This document shows, in pieces, positions 33,241 through 46,977 of a DNA stretch of 64,000 nucleotides. Made by a program: the position numbers and the translations under genes. Below the pieces are notes generated by a model, which was not told where the DNA came from, searched no databases, and saw only the letters and a program-made list of their open reading frames with translations. This DNA is from Cenococcum geophilum 1.58 (taxonomy: Eukaryota > Ascomycota > Dothideomycetes > Gloniales > Gloniaceae): positions 1,984,001 through 2,048,000 of the forward strand of contig KV748185.1 of the NCBI GenBank assembly GCA_001692895.1, given 5' to 3'. The first letter of the stretch is position 1, and every line of letters starts with the position of its first letter.

Positions 33241-35202
33241 TTCTTTTTTATTAATGCTGCCTAACCTAATCTCTTCTAATACTCCTATACCTTTCTTGTA
33301 GCATTCTTTAAATTCTCTAGTGGTTCCTAGGTAGTCTTATTATAGCCTATCCACTTAACCTTATACTATATTTTATTATTAATATCCTTATAACTATTAA
33401 TCTTTAAAACTTACTATTTATCTTCTTCCTATCCTCTATACGTGTCTGCTTTATAAACTAGTAGCTTAATATTTCTATATACTAGCTCTAGTATTATAAT
33501 ATACTATATAGGGTAGATCTTTATTTTAGCTAGTAAGTTTAACTTAAATATAACTGGTAAAATCCTCTATATAATTTTAAAAGGTCCTAGTCTAACATAG
33601 TCTAACTTCTTACTTAGTTGTTAACTCTTAAAAATTTTATATAGTAGCTATACTTTATCTCCCTCCTTAAGATCTAGTCCCTTAGATCTCTTAGTATTAT
33701 AGTACCTTTTTATTCTCTCTTATACTTTTTTTACTAATTCTATAAGGTCTATATAAAGATTTATTAACATCTTTATTTTTTCTTTAACTGTGCTACTTAT
33801 TTTTTTTTACCTATTTTAGTAATAATAATGTTCTTAGCTTATATCTATAATTTGCCTTAAATAGTAATATGCCTATTCCTTCCTATAGTGTTATATTATA
33901 TATAAACTATATAACTAGTAATAGGGATACCTAATTATTCTGCATATAATTAATATAGTGCCTTAGATACTATTTTAGTATTTAATTTAATCTTTTTATC
34001 TAACCGTTTGTCTGCGGATAATATACAGTAAAAGTTACTACTTAAACTCCTTACTCTGCTAAGAATACCTCCTAGAATACTACTATAAATCTTAGATCTC
34101 TATCCGATATAATTTTACTTAGTGCTCTATATCTTATAAACACTTCTTTAATATAGATTTTAGCGATATCTTCCGCTAAGATTTCTTCTATATATGCTAT
34201 AAAGTATCCCTACTTTATAAGCTTATCTACTATTACTAAGATNNCGTTATAATCTTATCNNGTAATAGGATNTNTTAANTTTNGTANCTTAATNATAAAG
34301 TCCTATAATATAACCTCCTATAGTCTTTCTGGTATTTTAATAGGTTATAGCCCTCTATATAGCTTATGCCTTATTAATTTATTTCTCTAGCAATTTAGAT
34401 ACTCTTTTATTACTTTTCTTATAATGTTTTAGATCGTATTAATAATGTATTCCTCTTAAAGTCTTAATACTAAGCCTGTTACTCCGTTATGTCCTTAAGT
34501 TATTCCCTTATAGAAATCTTCTATAAAATGCTCTACTATACTTCTTAGGATATACTTTATTTTTTAATTCTTATATATATCTATCTATAGATCTTTTAGC
34601 TATACTTTTAGAATTCTTTATACCTAAAAGCTTTTTAGTGTCCCGTAAACTCTTTTTAGTTTATTATCCTTTTAAGTTGCTACTATTTTAGGGTGATTAT
34701 ATCTAATTAATTTATTCTTATCTCTGTGTAGTATTACTCCTAATAGTTTTTTATTATTTTATAGTTTAGCCTTTCTGCTAAGTGCGTCTGCTCTTATATT
34801 CTTAGTTCCCTTAATATACTAAATCTTAAAATAGTATTCTATAAGCATTTTTACTTATCTAACTTATCTTTAATTAAGTTCTTTTATTATTAGGAACCCT
34901 ATTAGGCTTTTATAATCTATCTTAACTATAAATAGTTTTTCTACGCCTTATAAAAATGCTCTCTATTTTTTAAGTACTATAACTATACCTAATAACTCCT
35001 TATTATAAACGTTATAGTTTAACTCTAGTAGTATTATCTTCCTACTATAGTATACTACTAGATGCTATACGTCCTTATACTTTTATAGTAAATATACTCT
35101 TAGTATATAGTCTAATATATCTATTTCTATAACCGTATCTAGTCCTAGTTAATTAATTTTAAGGATTAGCTCCTAGGTAAATAATTCCTTAAGTTCTTTA
35201 AA

Positions 35203-35389
35203 TGTCACGGCACTGACCTAATGTATACTGTTTCATACTATCTCGTACTATTTCCTACTATTAGCTAGCCTACTACTAGCGACTTGGCGGCCGGCCCTAC
35301 TATTTATATACAATACCCCCTTTCCACCTTATTCCCCTCTTTATACCACAACGTAGTTATTTAGTCTACTTCATTATAGCACTATAACA
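35203..35389 (+). repeat. 5' LTR of Gypsy-2
   Basis: 187 bp, TGTCACGGCACTGACC to ACTATAACA. It is followed by GTTTGTGGTATC, where a primer-binding site would sit. Confidence 0.95.
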
Positions 35390-35578
35390 GTTTGTGGTAT
35401 CTTTAATTTGCGCCCTATCGCGATTACTAATTCCTTATACCCTAGCTAATTGACCTCCGCCCTAGAGTAATCGCGACCTATATATGCCTCTGCTGAAATT
35501 AATATATCCCTAGTATAGTCCTAAAACGATCCTTAGTTTTTACCTAGTGCCTAGATAGGCGACACTAATAACGCCGAA

Positions 35579-38500
35579 ATGGCCAAAACCTAGAACCCCC
35601 GCAACGTCTTTATAGACCTCTTTATAGAGATATACCCTAATATTATATAGATAATCTACCGCTTCCTACTATACCTAAAGACCTTTAAGCCTAGTAAAGC
35701 TTACCTTACCCTTATTAACTATACTAATGAGTTCCTTAATAATATTAAAGCAGGACTATAGTGTATATATAATACAAACACAGCCAATAAGAAAGCTAAT
35801 AAAAACCTTAATACCCTTATCACTTCTTAAATAGGAACTATTAACTCCTAAGTAGAGACTATTACCGTTCTAAAATAATTAACCCCTATAACAACGGTAG
35901 TAACCTAGTAGAAAAATAGAGATCTAAAGACCCGCCAATATTTAGCGGAAAAGGCACCCCGCTAGAATAATAAGCTAATTTTAAGACCTAGCATATTAAG
36001 ATTAAAGGAGTCTTTAACNNNNACTAGNANTACTTTAANANAGTTTAGTCCNANATCCTTTATATCTTANATATACTANANNANAANNCCTATAAGTTTA
36101 TTAAGTAGGGCCTAGAGCTTATATATAAGAACCTAAATAACATATCTACATGGAAATGGCCTACTAAGAAAGATATGCTTAAAGACCTTACTGCCTACTA
36201 TAAGGTCCTTAATATAACCCAGGTCGCAAAGAATAAGCTTAACTATTTCCCCTAGGGCGAGCGTAATTATTAGTTCTAGAAAGGAGAGCTTAATAAGCTA
36301 ATAGTCCGCGCTAAGAAGATAGATAAATAGAAGGTGGACCTACTCTAAAAGTTTATCTCTCTAAAGATGGAAGAGCTGGTACTTAGACTTACCTATAAAA
36401 TTAATAATAGCAACTATATAGGTTAGAGTAAGTAGATAGATATATTCGCTAAGAACCTTATAAACTATATACACTAAGCCAACCTTAAGAAGAACGCTAA
36501 CTACTACCTACTTGCCTAAGCCCCTACCCCTATATTAACCCTAACCCTAGTAGTAACTAGAGAACCTATAAACCTTAATAAAATCTTAAATATAAAGTAT
36601 AAGCGCCGCGTTAATAATAAACTGTGCCTTGCCTGTGGCCTGCCTGGCCACTAGAAAGATGCCTATAACCCCGCTAAGATAGTAAACCTAGTCTTAATAC
36701 TACCCTATTAAATAACGCGAACTAATAACCGCGGATATAGTAATTATGGAGTCTATTATAGACGCGGTGACCGCGGAGCCTATTATAGCCGCGGCGGATA
36801 ACTTCCCCCCTTTAACCCTACGGCTTAGTTACTCTAAACTATACCCTATATAGGAGCCTAACCCGTTAATAACGCCTAGTATTAGTAACTTCGCGCTAGC
36901 GAATACGAACACGGCCACGTTATTAGTGAGGTATTATCTTTCTATACCCTAACTAAAACTAAGGCCAATACCGCTAGCTAGATGGACACTGGACCGCCCT
37001 ATTAAAATAGCCCTATACCTTAGTTATTAAAAGGCAGACCCTTAAACTAAGTTATATTTAAGGGTCTAAACCATATAAGGAGGAAGATAAGAAGATTAGG
37101 TCCCTATTACTAGATTAATTAGTCCTTTCTATTAGTAAACTGCTACTTAATCTTAGATTAGCAAATAGTAATAAGAAATTAATCCTTATTTAAACCCAAC
37201 TCTCCTTATTATATAATCTATACCCCTAAGTTTATATTAATATAGTAAGCCTAGTAGACTCCGGTAGTATTATAATAGTATTTGCTAACGCAAAGTCTAT
37301 TATAAGAAAGTATAACGTTATAATTAAGAAGCTACTGGCACCTAGGCTACTGCGCCTTATAAATAGCATCCTAACTTTGCTTATTACGGACTACTTTACT
37401 ACCTAAATATTAATTAGCCTCTATACTAAAGCTATACTCTTTTTTATTACTAAACTCTCACCTACTACCCTAATTATCCTAGGTATGCCCTAGCTTTAGA
37501 AGCACAAGCCCTGTCCTAGCTTTAGGAAACTTAAGATCCGCTTTAACTTAAACTACTACTCTAGGCACTACCTCCTATAGGGGATAACCGACGTTAATAG
37601 GGACGCCCTATATAGATATTTAGTACTACTAAGCCTAGTGCCTAGGACTATATATAAAGCCTTAATAGTAAAAGACGTTCCTAATAAAGGGGAGCCTATA
37701 TAGCTGTAAAGAAACGAGATAGTAAAAGACTGGACTACCCCAGCACTTAAGACTAAAATAATAAGCTAGCTAGCCCTACTAAGACTAAGAAAGAAGGTCC
37801 GCTTTACGCCGCTACTATTAAGAATCTAACCCTAACCCAGGCACTATTTAAACCCTAGCTACCTAGCCTAATACCTAAAACTAAGCTATATGCTATATAC
37901 GCACACTACAGCTTACGTTATAGTAAGGACTGGCTATAGAACTACTAAGACCCGGATAATAGAAACCGCGCCACCGTAACGCCTAACCTTATACCCGTCT
38001 CCTGCGTGTACTATATAGGGCCGCCGCCTTATTTCCGCCCCCCTAGGCTAACTAAGCTATACTAGCCTAGCCGTAGCACTAGAGAACCAGATACGCCCTA
38101 ACCTAAATAATATTAAATACACTTATGCTATTAATTTTACCTAGTTTTATAAATAAAAAGACGTAAAGGTAATAAGGATCTATATAGCGGAGATAGTAGA
38201 ACTAATTAAATAAAATAAGCACTAATAGCTACTTAAAGAGCTGCCTATAGGCCTAATAGAAGTACTAAACCTATTAAAAAGGTCTTTTTGCTAGCTAGTA
38301 AAAGGCGATTATACGATAAAGAAAGCCTATAAAGTACTCCCCCCCTATTTCTATAACTTCCTTAAGATAAATCTAAAAACTAAACCTAAGCTTTTATATT
38401 GGAAGATAGTTAACACCGATATTAAAAAATTCCTAAAAGGTAAACCAGGATTAACCTGTAAATATATTCTATAACGCCTACTAAAGGAGTTTAATAAATA

Positions 38501-41500
38501 TATTAAGTACTTCTTCCCTAAAAATATAGATAAGCTGCCCCCTTACCAACCATAGGACTATAAAATTAAGATTACGCCTAGAAACTAGGCCCCATATTAT
38601 AAAAATAGACTACTCTTACCTATTAAACTTAGGTGTATAAAGAAGTGGATTAATAAGATGCTAGATAAGGGTTTTATCCGCGAATTAACCTTACTAGCTA
38701 CTACACTACTCCTCCTCGCTACTAAGCCTAGTGGCGGTATATAAATCTGCTATAACTACCAAGGCCTAAATATAGTTACTATTAAGAATTAATACCTACT
38801 GCTACTAATCTGCAAGATACTTGACGCACTTTATAGTGCTAAACACTTTACTAAACTTAATATAATTGCTGTGTTTAACTAGATCTGGATTACGGAGGGC
38901 TATAAGTGGCTTATAGCATTTATTACCCGGTTTAGACTCTATAAGATACTAGTTATACCATTTAGCCTCTATAACGCATCCGCTATATTTTAAAACTATA
39001 TTAACTATATTCTATATAACGCCCTTAATAACTACTATACCGCCTATTTTAATAATATCCTTATCTTTTCTAAAATACGCGCTAAGCATACTAAGTATGT
39101 AAATAAAGTTATCTAAAGACTCGGCAATGCTAGACTTTAGATTAATATTAATAAGTCTAAGTTCTACTCTACTAAAATAAAATACCTTAGCTTAATTATC
39201 TTAACTAATAGTATAACTATAGACCCTAAAAAGGTATAGGCCTTATAGGAATAGAAGGACCTAATATTAATTAAAGAACTATAATAATTTCTTGGCTTCG
39301 CGAACTTCTACTAATAATTTATCTAAGGCTACTCTACTATTGCTATACCTATAATAAAACTCTTAAAGAAGGATATTAAATAGCTATAGGGACTAGAACA
39401 AGCTAAATTATTTAAGGCCCTTAAGGGAGCCTTTACTTTAGCACTAGTACTAGCATACTATAACTATATAAAGAAAATAGTAGTAGAGATAAACGTATTA
39501 AATTAGGCTTCCGGCGGAGTCCTTTCCCAATATAATAATAATAGAAAATTAAAACCGGTTATATTCTTCTCCGTAAAATACTTTACGCTGAAGTATAACT
39601 ATAAGATCTATAATAAAGAACTCTTAGCTATTATTAAGGCTTTAGAGGAATAGTATCCTAAGCTATAAGGGACTAAGGAGCCGTTTAAAATTATTACCAA
39701 CTATAAGAACTTATAGATATTTATAACTACTAAGCAGCTAAACTAGCGCTAAGTCTAGTAAGCAGAGTTCCTTTTATAGTTTAACTTTATAATTATATAT
39801 AGACCTAGTAGCAAAGCTACGCTCCCTAATACCTTAAGCTAGCTACTAGGAATAAGGCTTAAGGATACTAATAATAAACGCCTCCGCTACTAAGCCTAAG
39901 TTATTATACCTCCTTAGAAAGTTAACCCTATAATCTTAGAAGAATTACTATATAAGTCCCGTAACTCTAATAATATAAAGTTTATAGCCGCTCTAGACCC
40001 TAAAATAGCCGAAAAGTCACTAAATAAGTTAATCTAGCTAGGATACTAAGAGAACAAACTTATAAGAGATATAGTGGTAGCCCTATGTAATTAGAAAGCT
40101 CGCCGTTAGCTAAAGAAGATTAGGAAATTACTCTATTGCAATAAGTTAGAATATAGTATTATTAACGGACAGATCTACTTCCGCTAATATCTCTTTATCC
40201 CTAATACCCTAGACCTCCACTTAGAAGTTACCTATTGCTCTTATAGTAGCGGCCCCGCTAATTACCCTAACTAGGTTAAAACTCTTAACCTCTTAAACCA
40301 AATATATTAGTAGCTAGGAATCTCTTAGTTTATAGCTACCTTTATTAAAGACTATGCCCTATACTTTCATACTAAGACCCCCTATTCTACCCTACCCGGT
40401 TTTTTAAAGCTACTAAAATTACCTACCCGCCTATAGACCAATATCTCGATTAACTATATTATAACGCTGCTAGTATATTAACGCTACGGCAAGGTATATA
40501 AATATATCCTTATTATTATGGACCGCCTAACTAAAATATAATACCTTATTTTAGTAATAGGACTCTTAATAAAGGAGCTAGTTAATGGCTTTATTAACGA
40601 TATATATAAGCTCTATAGTGCACTAAGCACAATTATCTCCGATCACGGTATATAATTTATTAGCAACTTCTAGCAATAACTAAGTAAACGCCTTAAGATA
40701 ACCTTACAACTAAGCTTAGCCTAGTACTTAAAAACGGATAGCTAAACTAAAATTATTAACGCTGCTATAAATAAATACCTCTATGCTTTTATTAGCTTTA
40801 TATAGAATAACTAGGTTAACTACCTACCGCTTACTAAGTTTACTACAAATAACTAAGTTAACGAGAGCATAGGGATCTCCCCGTTTTTTGCAAACTATGG
40901 CTTTAACCCTTACCTTAGAATTAAGCCTACTAGCCTCTACCTACTAATACTATTAGTATAAGTAAAGAAGAAGTTCTTCCGCGTAGACTCTATAGCTAAC
41001 TGCTTTAAGCGAATATTAATATAGCTTAAGGCCCTAGCCCGGATTTTATAGTAACGCTATAAAGATAATGCTAATACCTATAGGGACGAGAGCGCGTTAT
41101 TCTACAAAGGCGATATAGTTATAGTTAGCTTAGAAAATATAAAGATAAACAGACCTAAGAAGAAATAGGACAATAAATAGGACGGCCTATACCCCGTACT
41201 TGCAGTATACTAAGGGGTAGTTATAATAGACCTCCCAGACTATATCTAAGTAAATAAATCCTTTTATATATCTAAGGTCCGCCTCTAGGCCGCTAAAGAA
41301 ATCCCTAGCTAAGTAAATATTAATACTATAGAGCGCCATAATATATAAGGATAAGTGGCAGAAAGAGATAATAATAGTAATATAGAAGATAAATAGGAGT
41401 TTAAGAAAATCCTTAATATATATAATAAAGACCCCTAGGGCCTAACTTATAAGATTAAATAGAAATATTATAAGGATATAACCTAGCAGCTAGAGAAAGA

Positions 41501-41580
41501 CCTAAAGGGTTATAAATAAGCTATATAGCGCTTCTATAAGCAATACCCTAAGAAGCTAGAACCCCTAAACTAGGCATAAG
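35579..41580 (+). pseudogene. Gypsy-2 gag-pol with chromodomain, RIP-degraded
   Basis: ATG 35579 (MAKT). Gag to ~36950 with knuckle CLACGLPGHQKDAY at 36625-36666 (Gln codon now TAG, last Cys now Tyr); N-rich patch 36019-36088. Protease near 37255 (SLVDSGSIIIVF) with LGMP near 37480. Reverse transcriptase ~38580-39250, YxDD box now AYFNNILIFS near 39045. RNase H ~39350-39850. Integrase ~39950-41280 (IISDHGIQFISNF near 40630). Chromodomain ~41380-41575, ending RFYKQYPKKLEPLN, with aromatic-cage Trp codons lost. The order PR-RT-RH-IN-chromo defines a chromovirus. End near 41580. Confidence 0.9.
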
Positions 41581-41714
41581 ATAAGGAAAAGTTACGCTAA
41601 AGTCGCGGCCGACCACCGTATTAAAATTTGTGGTAGTTAAGATGTTATAGAACTTTAACCGGCGGTTAAAGTTATTTAATTAGCTAAATTCTTGCTAAGA
41701 AATATTATGCGGAC

Positions 41715-41860
41715 CAATTTAGGTAGTAGTATAGAGTTTTACTAACCTTACTTATTAAACTAACCAATTAGGATTTTCTATACCCGGTATAGAAAATCGC
41801 TATTAGCTTAGTTAAGGGCGGTAAGCAGAACTAATATCTTTACGGTAAAAAATAGGCAAC
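41715..41860 (+). promoter_or_regulatory. Conserved palindrome block of Gypsy-2
   Basis: About 135-145 bp shared with 51866-52005 in Gypsy-3 (same genomic strand). The core at 41773-41797 is a 25-bp perfect palindrome, arms ATTTTCTATACC and GGTATAGAAAAT around a central C. Downstream GGCGGTAAGCRGAACTAATATCTTT is also shared, given here in two parts: GGCGGTAAGC and AGAACTAATATCTTT. Non-coding; possibly a transcript terminator, RNA hairpin or dyad protein site. Confidence 0.6.
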
Positions 41861-41914
41861 CCCGTATACTGCCTATTTTTAAGTTATTTATTTAGTTTAG
41901 GGACTAAACTATTT

Positions 41915-41926
41915 AGGGGAGAGAAG
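41915..41926 (+). other. Polypurine tract of Gypsy-2
   Basis: AGGGGAGAGAAG immediately upstream of the 3' LTR, where plus-strand cDNA synthesis is primed in LTR elements. Confidence 0.75.
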
Positions 41927-41929
41927 TAC

Positions 41930-42116
41930 TATTACGGCACTGACCTAACGCATACTGTTTCATACTATCTCATACTGTTTCCTACTATTGGCTAGCCTAC
42001 CACTAGCGACTTGGCGGCTGGCCCTACTATTTATATATAATACCCCCTTTCTATCTTCTTCCCCTCTTTATACTATAACGTAGTTATTTAATCTACTTTA
42101 TTACAGTACTATAACA
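41930..42116 (+). repeat. 3' LTR of Gypsy-2
   Basis: 187 bp, TATTACGGCACTGACC (TG and CA mutated) to ACTATAACA. Confidence 0.95.
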
Positions 42117-45100
42117 TTAAATAACTTCTTTTATTTATCTCCCTATACCTATAGTTCCTCTTTCTTTATAAGCTTAGTAAATGGTTTAATATTCTTTAAC
42201 TACTATGCTATAAACCTTTTATAGTAGTTACAAAACCTTAAAAATGACCTTAACTGCGTTACATTCTCTAGTTTTTGCCAACTTACTATCGCTTTAATCT
42301 TCTTTAGGTCTATACTAATATAACTTAGTTTAATAATAAATTTAATGAAATTGGTTTTCCTTATAAAGAACTCGTATTTTTTAATTACTACTAGTATCTA
42401 TTCTTCTTATAGTCTCTTTAAAACCCATTTAACGTATTCTCCGTATTCTTCCTTACTTATTAAGTAGATAATATTATTATTAAGGTATACTATAATAAAC
42501 TTATTAAGGTATTCTCCTAATATACTAATTCTTTTCTAAAATGTTATAGGTGCATTTATTAATCCGAATTGTATAACTAATAGTTTATATAGCCCTTCTC
42601 TTAATCTAAAAGCTGCCTTTTATTTATTGCCTTCCTTAATTTTAATCTAATAGTACGCCTATCTTAGATCTATCTTTATAAAGATTTACACATTACCTAT
42701 CTAATCCTAGATTTCGCTAATTAAGGGTAAAGAATACCTATCCTTTTAAGTAATGCTATTAACTGCCTATAGTTAATGCATAACCTAAGCTTTCTATTTT
42801 TCTTTAGTATGAATAGTACTAGATAAACTGCTAATAACTATAATAGTCTAATATATCCCTTTCGTAAGTTTTCCTAGACAAACTCCTTAAGTGCGCTTAC
42901 CTCTTCTTAGGTAAGCTTATAGGTTAAAAAGAACCTTAAACTTATTCCTAGTTCTAACTCTATCTTATAGTCCTATACTATATAATCTACTAGCTTTTTA
43001 CTTTTTAGGCTCTATAGTTTTATACTATACTTATAGTATCTCCTTAATACGTAACTTAAGCCTTACTTAGTCTCTTTATATATTGCTCCGACTTAGTACT
43101 ATACTAACTTAGTTTACTATTATATTTTGCGGCGTTAAGTATTTCTAATATTAACCTAACCTATAATCTAATTAATCCTTAGGTTATATTCCTATAACTA
43201 AGGTATACCTAATACTACCTTATCCCGTCCTAATGGTAGAATATTAAAAAATATCTTAATTTATTTTCCTTTAATAGTTATCTAAATAGGTCCTATTTTA
43301 AGATTAATAATCCCTCCTCTATAGGCTATTAGATCTCCTAAAATTATAACTAATAGGTAAGATTATTCCTTCTATCTATAAGGTAATCCTATTCTCTTAA
43401 CTACTACTNGTAAGATATAGTTCCGCGTTACTCTACTATCTATTAGCGCTTTAAACTGCTAATCTTGCCATTTAACTTATAAATTTAAGTATTATCCTTA
43501 AATTCCTTTAAGGGTTTAAGGCTCTACTACTAGCCCCCTTTAGTCCTATAGGCCTCTACTTTTCCTAACTATTAGCTATTTAATCCTATTACACTTAGCT
43601 TACTCTTTAGCTAATACCTAGTTCGCTTTTTATCTTTAATATACTATAGATATATATTCTTTAGGCATTCCTACTACTATTATCTATCTAAGTATTCTTC
43701 CGTAAGGAATCTTCCTAGTTAAAGTATTAAGTTTCCTTCTTCTTAGATTTCTACTAGATGCCAGCTATATATATACTTAGTATTCCTGTACTATTACTTA
43801 TCTAGCGCCTAATATATCCTTATAAGGTATTTCTAATTCTTTTCCTTTAGATTCTTATATATTTCGTATATATCGTCTATATATGCAATCTATAATAGTA
43901 TAGAGTGTGCTAAATACTTTATGTTAACTCTTAACTCGTCTTTATCTTTAAGTTTAAACCTTTATCGTACTAATCTAAACGTTATAACTTTATTTGTAGG
44001 TATTAAGATACGCCTCTTGCTTTTCTAGTCCTCTAATTATTCCTTTAGATCCTTTAACGTTATAATTAAGGCTCCTTTAATATAAGTTATGGCCTTCTCT
44101 ATAATTGGGTAGTCCTAAATAACTTATTTATCTAACTATATATAAAAATCTTCCTACTTATTATTATGTTATTGCCTATACCACTTTTAGTATAGCTGCT
44201 AGAGTGTGTACGGCTTGTCCATAAGGAAGTATTTTCTTATTACTACGTTATAACAGCCTTTTATATGTCGTTCTTTAAACCTAGTAGGGATCCCTAAACC
44301 CTCTTTATTTTCCAGTTTAGTAAGCCACTTAGCTCTTAGTATGCCTGCTCTAAGCCTATTAGTAATTCTTTATACTAGCGCTCTATCCCTTATACGTCCT
44401 AATATGCTAGATCTCTTATCTAGTTTCTGTTTTTACTATGCAATAATTCTCTATCTAAATTCTTCTATAGTTTCTTTTAGTTTACGTCTTATAAATAGAT
44501 CCTTAAAGTCTTCTTACTTCTTAATCTTAGTATTAACGTTTTAATCTTTAGGCCGAATACTATATTCTCCTAGTATGTCTTCTAGGTCTATATATCTATC
44601 TTTTAGTCTAGTCGCTATTTATACTGCAGATTCTCTAATCTATAAAGAAGCCTCTTGCCTCTTATTTGTTGGTGTCCTTATTTATACTCCGAATTCTTAG
44701 CCCCTTAAATTCTTTAATATTGAGCTTGCTTTTATCTTAAGCTTCGCTTCTACCTTAGTCTAACTAGGCTTAGGTGTTCTTATCTCGTCTTAAGAGTCTT
44801 AAATCTCACTTATCTTATCTTAAGAATCTTATGCCTTTAGGAAACTTCGTCCTAAGCTTATTTATATATTACTAAACTAAGCCGTTACTCTACTTTATCG
44901 GTTATTATCTGTTATAGGTCCTTAAGCTTACCTTATCTTATTTTAAGAATCTTAGTTGTCTTATATCTTATCTTAAAAATCTTAAGCTTTTGGCCTTTTA
45001 CCTTTATTAAGTGCCGAAGTAGTTTACTATCCTACTTCTCTTACGTTTCGCGAAGCGATAGATATTATATCTAGTAGGGTCTTAATCCCTACTAATATTC

Positions 45101-46552
45101 CCTATTCTATAGTGGAATTATCCTCTACCTCTTATATAACATCTTTAAGGTTTACTTATTCCTAGTAAACGGCCCTTATTACCTTATCGTTATAAAATAT
45201 TTCGCCTTTATTAAATTTATTATCCTTAATATCCAAGCTGCGAACTAGTTTATTGGTTCCTCTATATCCCGTAGGTTATAGCTCTTATAGCTAATAGCTT
45301 ACACCATACTTAGTATCCTTATAAATTTGGTATATATTATTATAATAAAACGTAAAACTTTTAATTAAACATTCTTTTGTTCCTTATAGTATATTATTAT
45401 CCCTCTATATATATATATCGTCTGCTAGTCTCGTTTTTTTTACTATATAGTAACTCTAACTACTTCTACAGTCTCTAATATAATAACCCTATTTTCCGCA
45501 ATTTATATAAGCTCCTTTTTTAAACCATTTTTCTTGCTATAGAGTCCGCCTAAACATCTTCTACTACTAAGATCCCTAGTTTGGCCTCTGCTCCTTAAAC
45601 CTTTAATTACTTAATCCTTATCCTCTAGGTTTCTATAATTTCTTATTCTATTTCCTAGATTCTTTAGTACTACTTAGGTCTATTAGCTCTGCGCCATACT
45701 ATAGTTTTTAACTTAGCTTTAGTTGTTATATGCTCTGCGCCTTATATAACTATAGAACTCTATCCTAACCTCTCTTAGCCTATTCCCTTTAGTAGATCCA
45801 ATTATTAATCTTAATTACTTAATCTATTAACTCCCTTAGGGTGTCCGTATCTTCCATTAGGATAATTACGTCTTAAACTTTAGCCTTAAGTCCTTACTTA
45901 TACTATGCTATAAGCGCCTTATTATTCTACTCTACTTATATAGCTAACGTCTAGAACTACGTTATATACTTAATTACTAAGGTTTATTACGTAATGTCTT
46001 AAAGTTTTCTTTCCGCTATAGTTACCGCCTCTAGGTCTCCAAATATCTGTATAAGTTATTTTGTAAACCCTTCCTAGCTTATAAATATAAACTATACTTC
46101 TTAATTAGTGGTTGTTATGCTATTCGCTTGTATTTCTATAAGGTAAGGCTTAAACTATTTAAGTGCCCTTCCTAATAGGAATAGTCCTATATACGCTATT
46201 CGATCCATAGATATTAGTAGATTTACCCCTTCTTATATAACTTTAAAGTGCATTTACGTAAGGAATCCTTTAAGTTTTAATCTTTCCCCTAAGTACCTTT
46301 TAATTAATAGTAGCTTAATTTTCGCTACTCTAATCCCATTAATCCTATTTTCTAATATCGCATTATTTTCTATTAGCTAGTTAACGATCTCTTATAGTTA
46401 TCCGACCGTTACTAGTTGCTATAAGTTAGTGTCTACTATACTAGTGTCATTACCTAATCTCAAAGTAGTTACCGCCGTTGATAGCGTTGTAGCTGGTGCT
46501 TTTGGTAGCATATTATTTAACTTTATTAATACTGTAACCTTAGTAGTAAATA

Positions 46553-46972
46553 TATAATAAAGCCTTATAGTAGGAACTACGGTAGACTTATTAATAGGCT
46601 AAGTATATAGGTAAATAAGAAGTTAATAACGTAATAATAACTAGTGGAGTAGTTGCCTAATAGATTAACTTTAATTATATTCTAAGATTTACTATAAAGG
46701 AGAGAACTATCTAGGTAAGGACTGTGGTCCTTTAAATACACAACCGTACTCCTAAGAAATCCCCTTTATATATAAGGTATATGTTATATATATTATACGT
46801 ACGTTCCCTTCATATACTGTGTATACTACGTATAACGTTATATAACCTTAGTTACTATTCCTTATCACATGGCTCTATCGGCTCTATCTTAGACCGTGCC
46901 TAAATTAACTAACTAGCTTCTTCCGTCTCTTTTCTAAGTAGTCGAAACATTATACTTAAAGCGTTCGTAACA
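46553..46972 (-). repeat. 5' LTR of Gypsy-1C
   Basis: Ends GCGTTCGTAACA on the plus strand, so the element-strand start TGTTACGAACGC is intact. 420 bp. It lacks the TAATCT microsatellite of copies B and E. Confidence 0.92.
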
Positions 46973-46977
46973 ATAGC

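Larger units (their letters stand above)
35203..42116 (+). mobile_element. Gypsy-2, complete chromovirus-type element
   Basis: 6,914 bp, LTRs of 187 bp each (35203-35389, 41930-42116), TSD TTAAA at 35198-35202 and 42117-42121, inserted in the reverse transcriptase of Gypsy-1C. Gag-pol on the plus strand ends with a chromodomain. A polypurine tract AGGGGAGAGAAG (41915-41926) lies just before the 3' LTR, and a conserved palindrome (41773-41797) lies between pol and that tract. Confidence 0.95.
33234..46511 (-). pseudogene. Gypsy-1C gag-pol, RIP-degraded and split by Gypsy-2
   Basis: ATG 46511 (MLPKAP) to TAA 33234-33236, the same stop as in copy B. Gag lies at ~46500-45450 and the acidic linker repeats at ~44990-44770. 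Protease is at ~43500-43150, and the reverse transcriptase from ~42900 to 42117, where Gypsy-2 interrupts it; it resumes at 35202. RNase H and integrase are at ~35150-33700, with the chromodomain just before the stop. Scattered N bases at 34243-34294 and 43409. Non-functional. Confidence 0.85.
32149..46972 (-). mobile_element. Gypsy-1 copy C, minus strand, containing Gypsy-2
   Basis: LTRs 32149-32541 (3') and 46553-46972 (5'). The TSD ATAGC is at 32144-32148 and 46973-46977. About 7.9 kb after removing Gypsy-2 (35203-42116). Gag-pol runs from ATG 46511 to 33234 on the minus strand, collinear with copy B. An antisense coding relic (plus strand, 32660-33240) lies between pol and the 3' LTR. Confidence 0.93.
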
